DNA of 64,000 nucleotides from Brucella tritici (GTDB taxonomy: Bacteria; Pseudomonadota; Alphaproteobacteria; Rhizobiales; Rhizobiaceae). A program made the position numbers and the translations under genes. The notes below the pieces were generated by a model that saw only the letters and a list, made by a program, of their open reading frames with translations, was not told the origin of the DNA and ran no database searches. Within the stretch, counting starts at the first letter, position 1. The number at the start of each line of letters is the position of its first letter. This document shows positions 1 to 8,759 of this stretch, piece by piece. The stretch lies in the NCBI RefSeq assembly GCF_902825325.1, contig NZ_CADEAR010000010.1, positions 62,001 through 126,000 of the forward strand. Direction: 5' to 3'.

Positions 1-747
1 GATGACCAGGGCATTGTGATCGAGCGGATGGTAAGCGAAACGAGTAAAGCCAAGGCCGTGTTTCTCACGCCTTCGCACCAGTTTCCAACCGGTGCGACCC
101 TGTCACTGGATCGTCGCCTGGCACTGATCGAATGGGCCGCCCGCCAGCAGGCATGGATTATCGAGGATGATTACGACAGCGAGTTTCACTACGCTGGCAA
201 ACCGACGGCCTGTGTGCAGGGCCTCGACCGGCATGACCGGACAATCTATATCGGCACTTTCACCAAATCACTCTTTCCGGGCCTGCGTATCGGCTACATG
301 GTTTTGCCGCCGCAACTGGTCAAACCGATGACCGTTGCGCGCACCCTGCTCGACGGGCATTCCGCACCAATAGCGCAGTTGACGCTTGCCCGGTTCATGG
401 AGGGCGGACATTTCGGCGTACATGTCCGGTCTATGCGCGGCATCTATGCCGAACGGCGTGATGTACTGGCGGGACTGATCGAAAAACATCTGGCGGATTT
501 CGTTGAGCCACAAGTACCTGCCGGAGGGTTGCAAATGTCTTGCGTGCTCACCGGCGACCTTTCGGAACGCAATGCCGTAACGGCTGCCCAGCGCGTCGGA
601 ATCGAGCTCCTCGGCTTGTCCGGGCTCTATGCTAAGGGTGGTGGAAAGGCTGGTTTTCTGATGGGATTTGCAGCTTACACACCGACGGAAATCGAAATCG
701 CGGTCAAAAAACTGGCAAGGGCTTTTCAGGCGGCCGTGAAACCATAA
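1..747 (+). CDS. MocR/PdxR-type regulator, aminotransferase domain (5' truncated by window edge)
   Basis: The reading frame is open from base 1, so this is the C-terminal 248 residues of a longer protein. The visible part is a fold-type I PLP-dependent aminotransferase domain: the DDYDSEF motif that contacts the cofactor, then TFTKSLFPGLRIGY, which contains the Schiff-base lysine and phosphate-binding arginine. In MocR regulators this domain sits behind an N-terminal GntR-type winged helix and acts as a ligand sensor rather than an enzyme. That helix would lie outside the window, so a free aminotransferase cannot be excluded, but SPSHQFPTG-like wording and the FTKSLFPGLR motif are typical of MocR/PdxR. 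The target is unknown. Confidence 0.85.
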   Translation, partial: DDQGIVIERMVSETSKAKAVFLTPSHQFPTGATLSLDRRLALIEWAARQQAWIIEDDYDSEFHYAGKPTACVQGLDRHDRTIYIGTFTKSLFPGLRIGYMVLPPQLVKPMTVARTLLDGHSAPIAQLTLARFMEGGHFGVHVRSMRGIYAERRDVLAGLIEKHLADFVEPQVPAGGLQMSCVLTGDLSERNAVTAAQRVGIELLGLSGLYAKGGGKAGFLMGFAAYTPTEIEIAVKKLARAFQAAVKP

Positions 748-866
748 TTTTTTCAGCAGACGCCGCATTTGCCAGCCTTGTTAAACTCCAATAATCTCAC
801 AAGACTTAATAATATTATGATTATCAGTTGGGTCGATACTCTGTCTGAACAGCGGCTGATACCGGG

Positions 867-2414
867 ATGCAATTTATGAACCTCCACACCAGAAGCATCC
901 GATCTGCGGCGCTCCCGATCCTCATGTGGTTGCTGTTCAATATTCTGGCGATAGGTAGCCTTGTCCTCTATCAGCGTGCCGCGTTGTTGTCCGAACTTCA
1001 GGCCGCCAGCTTTACGTTGCACCGCGAGGCTTCACAACGTGCTGACCAGCACGATGCCCATTTGACGGCGCTTTCGACGATTGCTCAATCCAAGGCGCGA
1101 ACGGCCGATCTCTCGCAGGACGATGTTTTCGTCGAAGTGGCAGCAACGATCACTCGTTTCTATCCGCGCATAGACGAGATTCAATTGGTGCCGATGGAGC
1201 CAACCGCCCCAGTGACCGGCACCAGAAAGCTGGAACCGGAACTGGTCGACGCCATACGGGCGGCGGCTCGCTCGTCCCGCGGCGTTCCCGAACTGTTGGC
1301 ACCGGCAGAACGGCCCGGACATTATCTGATCGTAAAACGCAGCCCGAATACGGATAATCCGCATGACGGCCTGGCGCTGGCGATCAATGCTGGCAGCTTG
1401 ATCACCTCTGACGATGCATTCTGGAGCCGTAAGGGCGTTGCCCGACGCCTCGTCATGCCCGACGGAACCGTTCTGTTCAGTAGCCCGGCCTCGTTCGGCG
1501 AAGCGCGCTTCTCCAAGAAACTGGGCAGTGCTACACAGCCGCTTCTTTTCCAGACCGCTCTCGCCATGGGGTGGACCGATCTGTTGCCACTCGACCAGTT
1601 GATTGCGATTCTCACCCTCACGAATCTGCTGTTCTTCGGCGGGCTGGTTATTGTTCGCCAGACACAACGCACACGCCATGCGGAACGTCGGGCGGAACTG
1701 AGCGGCCTTGAGGCCCGGCTGGCTCACGCCTCGCGTGTCAACACGATGGGCGAAATGGCAAGCGGCATGGCACATGAACTGACACAGCCTCTAACGGCAA
1801 TTCTCGCTGGCGCGCAGGCAGGGCGCCGCTTGTTGGTCCGCAATAATACGGAGGCTCTCGCTGGAGCGTTGGACGATATGGTGGACCAGGCGCGCCGTGC
1901 ATCGGCCATTCTGGATCGGCTGCGCAACTGGTCTCGCCCGCAGCGGCGACAGACGGCATCTGCCGATCTGCGCCTGTCGCTTCAAAATGTGCAGACCTTG
2001 CTCGCTTCGGAAGCTGCCCGGCAGAATGTCAAAGTTGAGCTTGTGATGCCGGAAACACCTTTGATGGCTGCGGTTGATCCGGTAGAAATGGAGCAAGTGA
2101 TGTTCAACCTTCTGCGCAACGCGATTGAATCCTTTCATGACGGAGATCAGGACCGGCGGGTAAATGCATCCCTGAAAGCTGACGGGCCGATAGCCATTCT
2201 GGAAATTGCGGACAATGGTCCCGGCGTTGCGCCTGAACTCTTGCCGCGCCTCTTTACCCCCTTTACCACAAGCCGCCCGGAAGGAACCGGCCTCGGTCTG
2301 GCGCTCAGCCAGCGGCTGGTCGAGCGTTTTGGCGGCGAGATTTCCTATATTCCACAGGAGCGCGGCGCGCTGTTTCGCGTTGTGCTTCCAATTGCTGAAG
2401 ACGCAGGAAGTTAA
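867..2414 (+). CDS. Membrane sensor histidine kinase
   Basis: A 515-residue sensor kinase. TM1 is about residues 14-36, a periplasmic sensor region of about 200 residues follows, and TM2 is about 243-264. The HisKA box contains GMAHELTQPL with the phospho-acceptor histidine near residue 303. The HATPase_c domain shows the N box (NLLRNAIES), G1 (DNGPG) and G2 (GTGLGLALS). The dimerisation box resembles FixL/DctB-type kinases. The start at 867 has no strong Shine-Dalgarno; an ATG nine bases later is possible. The response regulator begins four bases after the stop, so the two form a pair. The next gene encodes a secreted HbpS/GlcG-like protein, which could be an accessory sensor for the periplasmic domain (inference). 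Confidence 0.92.
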   Translation: MQFMNLHTRSIRSAALPILMWLLFNILAIGSLVLYQRAALLSELQAASFTLHREASQRADQHDAHLTALSTIAQSKARTADLSQDDVFVEVAATITRFYPRIDEIQLVPMEPTAPVTGTRKLEPELVDAIRAAARSSRGVPELLAPAERPGHYLIVKRSPNTDNPHDGLALAINAGSLITSDDAFWSRKGVARRLVMPDGTVLFSSPASFGEARFSKKLGSATQPLLFQTALAMGWTDLLPLDQLIAILTLTNLLFFGGLVIVRQTQRTRHAERRAELSGLEARLAHASRVNTMGEMASGMAHELTQPLTAILAGAQAGRRLLVRNNTEALAGALDDMVDQARRASAILDRLRNWSRPQRRQTASADLRLSLQNVQTLLASEAARQNVKVELVMPETPLMAAVDPVEMEQVMFNLLRNAIESFHDGDQDRRVNASLKADGPIAILEIADNGPGVAPELLPRLFTPFTTSRPEGTGLGLALSQRLVERFGGEISYIPQERGALFRVVLPIAEDAGS

Positions 2415-2418
2415 GAGG

Positions 2419-3027
2419 ATGGTTCAGCCCGTCTATCTCGTCGATGACGATGAAGCAGTACGAAAGTCGCTTGGCCTTCTTTTGTCGACTATAGACATCG
2501 AGGTCAGGAGTTTTGCCGATCCTTCGGCATTTCTGGCCCAGCTGCCGCGGCTGAAGCCGGGGTGCATGATTTTCGACATTCGCATGCCAGTCATGACGGG
2601 CCTGAAACTCCAGGAGCTGTTAGCCGGGCAGGAGATTGACTGGCCGGTGATCATCATCTCCGGCCATGGCGATATCGAAGCCTGCCGTCGCGCCTTTCGA
2701 AATGGTGCGGTGGATTACCTTTCCAAGCCCGTTGATGAGCAGGATCTGATCGACGCAATCCAGAAGGCTCAGCAATTGCTTGAACACAGGCTCGGGAGCA
2801 AGGCGCTAAGAGCCGAAACGCTGGCACTGCTCGATACGCTGACAACACGTGAACGCGAGGTTCTTGACCGTATCGCGCAAGGATTTACCACCCGGCAAAT
2901 TGCCGATGGTCTTGAATTGTCGCCCCGCACGATAGACAGCCACCGTGCGGCCATCGGCGCGAAACTGGGTACAACCTCACAAGCGGAAATGACCCGTTTG
3001 TGGCTGGAGGGGCAGCCAAATCCGTAG
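2419..3027 (+). CDS. FixJ/NarL-like response regulator with LuxR-type HTH
   Basis: A 202-residue two-domain regulator. The receiver has acidic residues 9-11, the phospho-acceptor Asp53 in FDIRMP and the conserved lysine in YLSKP. The C-terminal LuxR-type HTH (LTTREREVLDRIAQG) begins near residue 140. The frame is open further upstream, but the ATG at 2419 is chosen because an AAGAGG ribosome-binding site overlaps the kinase stop codon and because receivers start in this way. Separation from the kinase stop is four bases, consistent with translational coupling. Output genes are unknown; the inverted repeat straddling its own stop codon is one candidate site. Confidence 0.93.
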   Translation: MVQPVYLVDDDEAVRKSLGLLLSTIDIEVRSFADPSAFLAQLPRLKPGCMIFDIRMPVMTGLKLQELLAGQEIDWPVIIISGHGDIEACRRAFRNGAVDYLSKPVDEQDLIDAIQKAQQLLEHRLGSKALRAETLALLDTLTTREREVLDRIAQGFTTRQIADGLELSPRTIDSHRAAIGAKLGTTSQAEMTRLWLEGQPNP

Positions 3028-3060
3028 AACTACCGATAAGATCGTAAATGCTACGGATTT
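3018..3060. repeat. Long inverted repeat at the response-regulator stop codon
   Basis: AAATCCGTAG (3018-3027) and CTACGGATTT (3051-3060) are perfect 10-bp inverted arms. A second, imperfect dyad (TACCGAT / ATCGTA) lies inside the spacer. No run of T follows, so it does not look like a plain intrinsic terminator. It lies just upstream of the haem-binding protein gene and could be a transcript-processing hairpin or a binding site for the neighbouring response regulator. Confidence 0.5.
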
Positions 3061-3112
3061 CGCTGGACGCTGGCGGCGACTAAATGTTTCTCATCACAAC
3101 CGAGGAACGACC

Positions 3113-3595
3113 ATGATCCGTAAACTTGCAATAATCGCCCTGTCGATGGCTCCGGCTACCGCTTTCGCTCAAACGCTTCCCACCACGCCCTATCTGCCGC
3201 TTGATCTCGCGACCAAGGCTGCACAGGCTGCGCTGGATGCCTGCGTTGCCAAGGGCAACAATGTGAGCGTCGCAGTCGTGGCCCGCGACGGATCGACCAA
3301 GGTTTTGCTCAAGGCCGACCTTTCCGGCCCGCATACTGGCAATAGCGCTGAAGGAAAGGCATTCACGTCAGCAGCTCTCGGTCGCGATTCCGGTGAACTG
3401 GCAGAGTTTATTGCATCGAAGCCAGCCAATAATGGCATGCGGGACATGGATTCTCGCTTCGTCATTCAGGCAGGCGGACTGCCGATCAAGATCGGCGACG
3501 CGCTGGTTGGTGGCATTGGTGTTGGCGGTGCGCCATCGGGTGCAACCGATGCGGAATGCGCACTTGCCGGTCTGCAGGCCATCGCAGCGAAGTAA
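3113..3595 (+). CDS. Secreted HbpS/GlcG-family (DUF336) haem-binding protein
   Basis: A 160-residue protein with a Sec signal peptide ending at AFAQ (about residue 20). The mature part is a single DUF336 domain: LATKAAQAALDAC, VSVAVVARDG, the HTGNSAEGKAFTSA stretch and the glycine-rich GGIGVGGAPSG with DAECALAGL near the end. Members of this family include Streptomyces HbpS, an extracellular haem-binding partner of the SenS/SenR two-component system, and GlcG. Here the gene follows a membrane kinase and its regulator, an analogous order. It is followed by a strong terminator. Haem binding is known from the family, not shown by the sequence. Confidence 0.85.
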   Translation: MIRKLAIIALSMAPATAFAQTLPTTPYLPLDLATKAAQAALDACVAKGNNVSVAVVARDGSTKVLLKADLSGPHTGNSAEGKAFTSAALGRDSGELAEFIASKPANNGMRDMDSRFVIQAGGLPIKIGDALVGGIGVGGAPSGATDAECALAGLQAIAAK

Positions 3596-3605
3596 TAAAT
3601 CAGGT

Positions 3606-3637
3606 CGGGGCTGGACGTTGTCCGGCCCCGGCTTTTT
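3606..3637 (+). terminator. Intrinsic terminator after the DUF336 gene
   Basis: An 11-bp stem (CGGGGCTGGAC / GTCCGGCCCCG, one G-T mismatch) with a three-base loop, followed by five T at 3633-3637. It begins 11 bases after the stop codon. Confidence 0.85.
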
Positions 3638-3653
3638 AAGATTATTCATCAAT

Positions 3654-3666
3654 ATTGTTGAACGAT
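3654..3666. promoter_or_regulatory. Putative GntR/FCD operator upstream of the DUF1989 gene
   Basis: ATTGTTGAACGAT is a 13-bp near-palindrome centred on G3660 with one mismatch. It matches the perfect palindrome ATTGTTCAACAAT (one strand flipped) found upstream of the binding-protein gene at 9806-9818. The size and AT-rich arms fit operators of GntR regulators of the FCD class, and one is encoded at 6573-7223. Assignment to that protein is inference. Confidence 0.5.
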
Positions 3667-3736
3667 ATCTTCTATGTTAGAGCTTGTCCGTCAAGGAATA
3701 CGCAGTCGCGTATCGTGACGATCCAAATGCAAGAGA

Positions 3737-4612
3737 ATGGCAGAGCGCTTCATGAAGATAAATTCAATCACGTCGCGACCTAACGATGCGGCCGCTCGCA
3801 TGGCTGTCAAACCGGTGATCTGCTATCCGGTCGATACGCTGCCACGGCCTGATCTTGATGCCTATCGCGCCCTTCGTGACAAGCTTGTTCTTGTCGAGCG
3901 GATTGTCGTGCAACCAAGGGAAGCGGAGTGTTGGACCATTCCGGCAGGGCATTTCTGTCGTATCGTTTGCAGCGAGGGGCCCCAAGTGGGCGACCTCAAT
4001 CTGTTTAATGCGGACGATCTCAACGAGAAATTTTATAGCGGCAAGACGCGCGCACTGAACGGAACCCATGTGGGAATGGGGGATCAGCTTTTCTCCAGCT
4101 TTCCTTATCTACGGCCGATGGCGACCATCACCCATGATAGTCTCGACTGGTATGGTTTCGACGAGTTTGGCGGTGCAGTCCATGATGTGATCGGCACGCG
4201 CTGCGATCCGTACACGAACAATCTTCTAACTGATGGGGCGCAGTATCACCACTGCTGCCATTCCAACCTGACGCGTGCCTTTGCGAAACAGACGGGCAAG
4301 CCGCTGCATGAGGCTGAAACCTACATTCACGATGTGCTCAACGTGTTCATGTGCACCGGTTTCACCCGCGATACGGGGCAATATTTCATGAAGGCAAGCC
4401 CCGTACGGCCAGGCGATTATCTGGAGTTTTTCGCGGAGATCAACCTGCTCGGCTGCCTCTCGGCCTGTCCGGGAGGGGACTGCTCGGCGGAACATTCGTC
4501 CGATACTGCAGCTTGCCATCCGATGGTGGTGGAGATTTACAAGCCGGAGCGTCTGCCGGGAGGCTGGGCGTCCGCTACTCTTAACGGATATGATCGCACC
4601 CACGGTCTTTGA
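3737..4612 (+). CDS. DUF1989 (urea carboxylase-associated) protein
   Basis: A 291-residue DUF1989 protein. Recognisable blocks are IPAGHFCRIV, GDLNLFNADD, the GTHVGMGDQLFS region, RCDPYTNNLL, HHCCHSNLTRA and the SACPGGDCS segment near the C terminus. Paired DUF1989 proteins are the urea carboxylase-associated proteins now known as carboxyguanidine deiminase subunits (CgdAB). This is a single copy without urea carboxylase nearby, so its substrate may differ. Start 3737 is uncertain; an in-frame ATG at 3752 is equally possible and neither has a strong Shine-Dalgarno. An operator-like palindrome lies about 70 bases upstream. A terminator follows the gene. Confidence 0.82.
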   Translation: MAERFMKINSITSRPNDAAARMAVKPVICYPVDTLPRPDLDAYRALRDKLVLVERIVVQPREAECWTIPAGHFCRIVCSEGPQVGDLNLFNADDLNEKFYSGKTRALNGTHVGMGDQLFSSFPYLRPMATITHDSLDWYGFDEFGGAVHDVIGTRCDPYTNNLLTDGAQYHHCCHSNLTRAFAKQTGKPLHEAETYIHDVLNVFMCTGFTRDTGQYFMKASPVRPGDYLEFFAEINLLGCLSACPGGDCSAEHSSDTAACHPMVVEIYKPERLPGGWASATLNGYDRTHGL

Positions 4613-4630
4613 GCGGGGCCGCAAACCAGT

Positions 4631-4662
4631 AAAAACGCCGCGATCAATCACGGCGTTTTTTT
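4631..4662 (+). terminator. Intrinsic terminator after the DUF1989 gene
   Basis: AAAAACGCCG and CGGCGTTTTT form a perfect 10-bp stem around a 10-base loop, followed by T residues to 4662. The A-rich 5' arm means it could also act on the minus strand. Confidence 0.85.
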
Positions 4663-4688
4663 CGATTGCCGAAAAATCAATGCTTCAT

Positions 4689-4725
4689 ACCAAGCCTCGT
4701 TGAGTTTCTCTCATCGAGACTTGGT
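4689..4725. repeat. Inverted repeat between convergent genes
   Basis: ACCAAG-C-CTCG (4689-4699) pairs with CGAG-A-CTTGGT (4715-4725), an 11-position stem with one internal mismatch. It sits downstream of the ectoine-synthase-like gene on the minus strand and may mark the 3' end of that transcript. No clear U-tract is seen on either side. Confidence 0.4.
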
Positions 4726-4789
4726 TAAGCCCGTGCCGCAATCAAGCATTTTCAGGGGTGTGATGCGTTAGCATCTTAACGCCCGGCTA

Positions 4790-5176
4790 TCAGTCGGCAG
4801 AAGCGTAACTGCCGTCTTCGCGATGCACTTCATTGCCTGCCAGCGGCGGCGTGAAAACGCAGACCAGTACGAGGTCGCCCTTGGTGGCGCGCAAGATATG
4901 CGGGTCATTTTCATTGAGAGCGTAGATGGTACCGGGGCGGATCGGAAACACCTCGCCGGTCAGCTTGTGTTCGACTTCGCCTTCACCTGAAATGCAATAA
5001 TTGGTTTCGAAGTGGTTTTTATAATGCAGGTGCAGTTCCGCGCCGTCCTTGACACGGGTTTCATGCACCGAATGACCCATGCCGTCGTCACGTACGATCA
5101 TGCGGCGGCTCTCCCAGCCGGGCCCGGAAGCGTCACGTGCGGTGCCGGCGATTTCGTCGGATGTTACGACAATCAT
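4790..5176 (-). CDS. ectC: Ectoine synthase-like cupin (EctC family), orphan
   Basis: A 128-residue cupin of standard EctC length. EctC closes N-gamma-acetyl-diaminobutyrate to the cyclic amidine ectoine using an iron-bound cupin. The iron ligands established for studied EctC enzymes, Glu57, Tyr85 and His93, occur here at exactly the same numbers, and Trp21, Arg25, Thr40 and Tyr52 of the substrate pocket region are also present. The C-terminal GNEVHREDGSYA motif is intact. There is no ectA or ectB nearby; the gene instead ends an operon with amidase, GntR regulator and amino-acid-type transporter. A GAGGAGAATAAT ribosome-binding region precedes the ATG. It may use a related substrate or run in a catabolic direction (inference). 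Confidence 0.85.
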   Translation of the reverse strand: MIVVTSDEIAGTARDASGPGWESRRMIVRDDGMGHSVHETRVKDGAELHLHYKNHFETNYCISGEGEVEHKLTGEVFPIRPGTIYALNENDPHILRATKGDLVLVCVFTPPLAGNEVHREDGSYASAD

Positions 5177-5209
5177 ATTATTCTCCTCATGTCAGTGTCA
5201 GAAAAGCTG

Positions 5210-6541
5210 TTAAAGTTTGGCGGCCAGCGGCTCGAGTAACTCTGCGATAGCCAACAGTGCTTCGTCCTCGCCGCGACGTCCGGTCAACATGAGACCGACA
5301 GGGTGCTTGCCGATTGGCAGCGAGATGCTGGGCAGGTCCAGACGATTGGCGAATTCGGTCAGCGAGAATGCGCGCCGGTTGAGCGCCAGATAGGTGTCCT
5401 CATCCGCAAGTGCTGCCAGCACGGGAGGCAGCATGGGAACGGTCGGCAGAATGAAACCGTCAAACCCCTCGATGTTCGCATCGAACTGTTCACGGCAGGC
5501 TGCAAGAGCACTCACAGCGTTCACATAGAGATAGGCGGGGTTTTCCCGACCTTTCTGAATGCGCGTTCCGACCAGAGGGTCGTAGCTGGCGAAATCGACG
5601 GCGAGCCGGTCGCGATGGAGCGCATAGGCTTCAGCGCCGATCATCCCCCCATCGACGGCGATCTTCGCGCTCTCGGTCAGGCTGGGAAGTTCTATATCCC
5701 GAATGACAATCCCTGAGGCTTCCAGCGCGGACCGGCAAGCACCGAACAGCTTCCCGATGATTTCATCAAAGGCGGTTTCCGAAGGCAGTCGGGGAACTGC
5801 CAGCCTTATCGGCTTTGAGGTCGATGGCTTCCTTGTTGCGGTGCCTGTTGCAACATCGTCGATCAGGCGGCAATGGGCGACCGAGGAGGTGATGATGCCC
5901 GGCACGTCGAAGCTCGTCGACAGCCAGTGCATTCCATCGGTTTCGTAGCGTCCGCGACTTGGTTTGAAGCCCACTACACCGCAGAAGGCGGCCGGGATAC
6001 GCGCTGACCCGCTCGTGTCGGAGCAGACGGCGAAATCGCTGTATCCCCGCGCGACGGCCACGGCCGCGCCGGAACTTGAGCCGCCCGCGATCGCCTCTCC
6101 TGCAGGGTCCAGCGGCGTGCGCGGCGTGCCAAAATGCGTATTCACCCCCAGCGCGCCATAAGCAAATTCAGTCATGTTGGTCTGGGCGAGCAAGGTCGCG
6201 CCGCCCAAACGAAGCCTGTGCACCAGAGCGGCACTTGTAATTGCGGGAGCAGTATCCTGAAGCGCTTTCGAACCGCAGCTCGTCACCCAGCCTTCTGTAT
6301 CGAAACAGGCCTTGACGGTCATGGTCAGACCAGCGAGTGGCGGGAGTTCCTCATTACTTTCGCTGAGTGATTGCCAGCATCCAAGCTCCGTGCGAGCCGT
6401 CTCGAACCGCTGGTTGAGAAAAATCTCTCGAGCATTCCAGTCGCGTACCGCATAGTCGGCCAGCGCCAGATCGAGTTTTTCGATCCGGTTGCACGATATT
6501 GCGAGTTCTGATCCGGACTTATCTTGCGGGGCGTATTTCAT
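5210..6541 (-). CDS. Amidase signature family hydrolase
   Basis: A 443-residue amidase from the ATG at 6541 (a TTG at 6562 would add seven residues). The Ser-cisSer-Lys catalytic triad is visible: Lys77 in TMTVKACFD, the GGSSSG loop at 153-158 with the cis-serine, and nucleophile Ser179 in DTSGSARIPA. The last motif differs slightly from the usual D-S/T-GGS form because Ser replaces the first Gly. The family hydrolyses carboxylic amides; the exact substrate cannot be read. It lies 33 bases upstream of the ectC-like gene and about 30 bases after the GntR gene, in one apparent operon with a transporter for small polar compounds. Confidence 0.88.
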   Translation of the reverse strand: MKYAPQDKSGSELAISCNRIEKLDLALADYAVRDWNAREIFLNQRFETARTELGCWQSLSESNEELPPLAGLTMTVKACFDTEGWVTSCGSKALQDTAPAITSAALVHRLRLGGATLLAQTNMTEFAYGALGVNTHFGTPRTPLDPAGEAIAGGSSSGAAVAVARGYSDFAVCSDTSGSARIPAAFCGVVGFKPSRGRYETDGMHWLSTSFDVPGIITSSVAHCRLIDDVATGTATRKPSTSKPIRLAVPRLPSETAFDEIIGKLFGACRSALEASGIVIRDIELPSLTESAKIAVDGGMIGAEAYALHRDRLAVDFASYDPLVGTRIQKGRENPAYLYVNAVSALAACREQFDANIEGFDGFILPTVPMLPPVLAALADEDTYLALNRRAFSLTEFANRLDLPSISLPIGKHPVGLMLTGRRGEDEALLAIAELLEPLAAKL

Positions 6542-6572
6542 AAGTTGTGTCCATTGGCGCAATCGGCTTCGA

Positions 6573-7223
6573 TCAGTTTCGGATCAGCGTTGTCAGCATT
6601 TTTTCCGAATCCGTCAGATAGTTTTCAAGCTGATCGGCTGCTGCTTCGCAGTCTCCCGCCGCAATGAGGCGATAGATTTCGGCTTCCCTTTTCAACCACG
6701 GCTCATGGAAAGCCTGTTCGTTGCCAGTGACGAAAACCAGACGCAGCTGGGTGACGAGCAGAGAGAACATCTGATCGAAGATAGGGCTGCCGTGCAGGGA
6801 TACGATTTCCTGATGGAAGCGAAGGCTCTGGCGGGCCACAGCCGTCCAGTCCGACCGGGCGGTCGCCTCGCTTTCGTTGCGGATAACCTCATCCAGCCTT
6901 TCCAGCCAGTCGGCTGGAATTGAGGTGCGCCCTCGGAGCGCACCCAGCTCGACCACACGGCGCACCACGAAGATGTCGCGAATATCCGTTTCCGTCAGTC
7001 TTTTGACGCGGACACTCTTGTTCGGCTCCTGCGAAACCAGTCCTTGCTGGCGCAAAAGCTGCATGGCTTCGCGCAAGGTGTTGCGCGACACGTCATAGAC
7101 ATTGATCAGTTCGGCTTCGATCAGGCTCGTGCCGCTGAGCAGGCGGCCTTTGAGAATGTCATCGCGTATGGCATTTGCTACACGGATGAATGCGGGATCG
7201 CGAAGGGCGGCAGGCTGGTTCAT
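6573..7223 (-). CDS. GntR-family transcriptional regulator, FCD subfamily
   Basis: A 216-residue regulator. The N-terminal winged helix spans about residues 10-75 (IRDDILKGRLLSGTSLIEAEL, then DVSRNTLREAMQLLRQQGLV). The C-terminal all-helical FCD ligand domain follows with FHQEIV and the later LIAAGDCEAAADQLENYL. FCD regulators usually sense small organic acids or amino acids and repress adjacent transport and catabolic genes. The start is only three bases after the stop of the upstream permease-ATPase gene, so it is co-transcribed. The palindromes at 3654-3666 and 9793-9818 are its likely operators (inference). Confidence 0.92.
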   Translation of the reverse strand: MNQPAALRDPAFIRVANAIRDDILKGRLLSGTSLIEAELINVYDVSRNTLREAMQLLRQQGLVSQEPNKSVRVKRLTETDIRDIFVVRRVVELGALRGRTSIPADWLERLDEVIRNESEATARSDWTAVARQSLRFHQEIVSLHGSPIFDQMFSLLVTQLRLVFVTGNEQAFHEPWLKREAEIYRLIAAGDCEAAADQLENYLTDSEKMLTTLIRN

Positions 7224-7226
7224 GGA

Positions 7227-8759
7227 TCAGACCGTCATATTTTTCAGAAAAGGTTTCAGCTGCGGATAGATACCCGATTTGAGTTTATCCGGCGTATCGT
7301 CGCAGACGACCTTTCCTGCGTCCATAAAGAGAATCCTGTCGGATACCTCGAAAGCGAAGTTCATTTCATGTGTGACAATCACCATCGTCACACCTTCGCT
7401 TGCAAGTGAGCGAATAACGCCCAGCACCTCCTCAACGGTTTCCGGGTCAAGCGCCGAAGTCGGCTCATCGAAAAGAATGATACTTGGTGACATCATCAGG
7501 GCGCGAGCGATCGCGACACGCTGTTGCTGTCCGCCGGAGAGCTGATGCGGATATTTTTCTGCATGGGCGGCCATGCCCACCTTGTTCAGATAATGGAAGG
7601 CCAGCCGCTCAAGATCGTGCCGCGCACCGACCTTGTGGTACAAAGGGGCGAGCAACATGTTTTCAAGCACTGTCTTGTGATTGAAAAGATTAAAGCTCTG
7701 GAACACCATGCCGACATCCCGGATCAGCGAGACGTCTTCCTTGAAGGTATGCTTGCCAGATGCCGTCACTTCTGCCGAGATGAAGGGCGATCCATGCAGT
7801 TTTATTTCACCGGCATCAAGGCGCTCCAGTCCGTTGAGCAGGCGAATGAAGGTCGTCTTGCCTGATCCCGAGCGACCGATGATAGAGATCACCTCGCCGG
7901 ATTTCACTGTCAGGCTGACGCCCTTCAACACCTCATGCGAGCCATAGGCCTTGTGAAGCTCGGTTGCTTTCAAGGCTATTGTACTGCTCTGCTGGGTTTT
8001 GGCTTGCACGCGGTCAGCAGGAAGCTCGTGACCGGACAGTTTGGCAGAAACCTCCTGTGGCGACAATGTGCGCGCCTTCTTGCCGCGCCGTATCACATCC
8101 GAGCGTCGTTCCAGCATTGAAAGACCGCGATCGAACAGTGTGACGACCAGGACGTAAAAGAAGGCGACGACAGTGAGCGTTTCGAGCACCAGGAAATTCT
8201 GCGTATAGAGCCGCTGCCCGACGAGCAGGATTTCGGCAAGCGAGATGACCGAGACCAGAGAAGTAAGCTTGACGATGGTGACAAGCTCGTTCGACATGGC
8301 GGGTAGTGACACCCGGATTGCCTGCGGTATGACGATCAGGCGCTGGATACCGAAAAAGCTCAGCCCCAGTGCGCGTCCGGCCTCAAGCTGGCCCTTGTGA
8401 ATGGCGAGCAGGCCACCGCGATGGATTTCAGCCATATAGGCGGTTTCGCTGATGACAAGCGCGATCAGACCAGCAGCGAAAGCATTTGAAAGGAGAGAAC
8501 GAAGGACTGGGAAAACCTGCGGCAGACTGTAGATGAAAATCAGCAGTACCAGAAGCGGAAGGCTGCGGAAGAACCAGATATAGGCCCGCGCCGGGCCGTT
8601 GATCACCGCCCAGGACGACTGCTTTGCCAGCGCCAGCCCGAACCCCGCGATCGCCGCCAGAAGCCAGCTTAGCAGGCTGAGCTTGATAACAATCCAGCTC
8701 GCCTCCCAGAAGTCCCGATCCGCGAGCAGACCGAGCGCATAATGCCAATCATAGTTCAA
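7227..8759 (-). CDS. Polar amino acid-type ABC transporter, permease-ATPase fusion
   Basis: One 510-residue polypeptide joins two subunits that are normally separate. Residues 1 to about 215 are a HisM/GlnP-type permease with several membrane spans and the EAA-like loop [13 protein letters not shown]. After a linker of about 35 residues, about 250-505 form the ATPase: Walker [11 protein letters not shown]-loop FQSFNLF, signature LSGGQQQR, Walker [12 protein letters not shown] and switch VTHEM. TTG at 8759 is chosen as start because GGGAGG lies five bases before it; the open frame continues to 8861 but that extension (rich in Arg/Pro/Gly) does not look coding. The binding protein is encoded upstream and the GntR regulator downstream. 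Confidence 0.9.
   Translation of the reverse strand: MNYDWHYALGLLADRDFWEASWIVIKLSLLSWLLAAIAGFGLALAKQSSWAVINGPARAYIWFFRSLPLLVLLIFIYSLPQVFPVLRSLLSNAFAAGLIALVISETAYMAEIHRGGLLAIHKGQLEAGRALGLSFFGIQRLIVIPQAIRVSLPAMSNELVTIVKLTSLVSVISLAEILLVGQRLYTQNFLVLETLTVVAFFYVLVVTLFDRGLSMLERRSDVIRRGKKARTLSPQEVSAKLSGHELPADRVQAKTQQSSTIALKATELHKAYGSHEVLKGVSLTVKSGEVISIIGRSGSGKTTFIRLLNGLERLDAGEIKLHGSPFISAEVTASGKHTFKEDVSLIRDVGMVFQSFNLFNHKTVLENMLLAPLYHKVGARHDLERLAFHYLNKVGMAAHAEKYPHQLSGGQQQRVAIARALMMSPSIILFDEPTSALDPETVEEVLGVIRSLASEGVTMVIVTHEMNFAFEVSDRILFMDAGKVVCDDTPDKLKSGIYPQLKPFLKNMTV

Noticed and set aside
2206..2418. Upstream extension of the response-regulator frame inside the kinase gene
   Set aside because: It overlaps the kinase ATPase domain in another frame; the receiver domain begins at ATG 2419 with its own ribosome-binding site.
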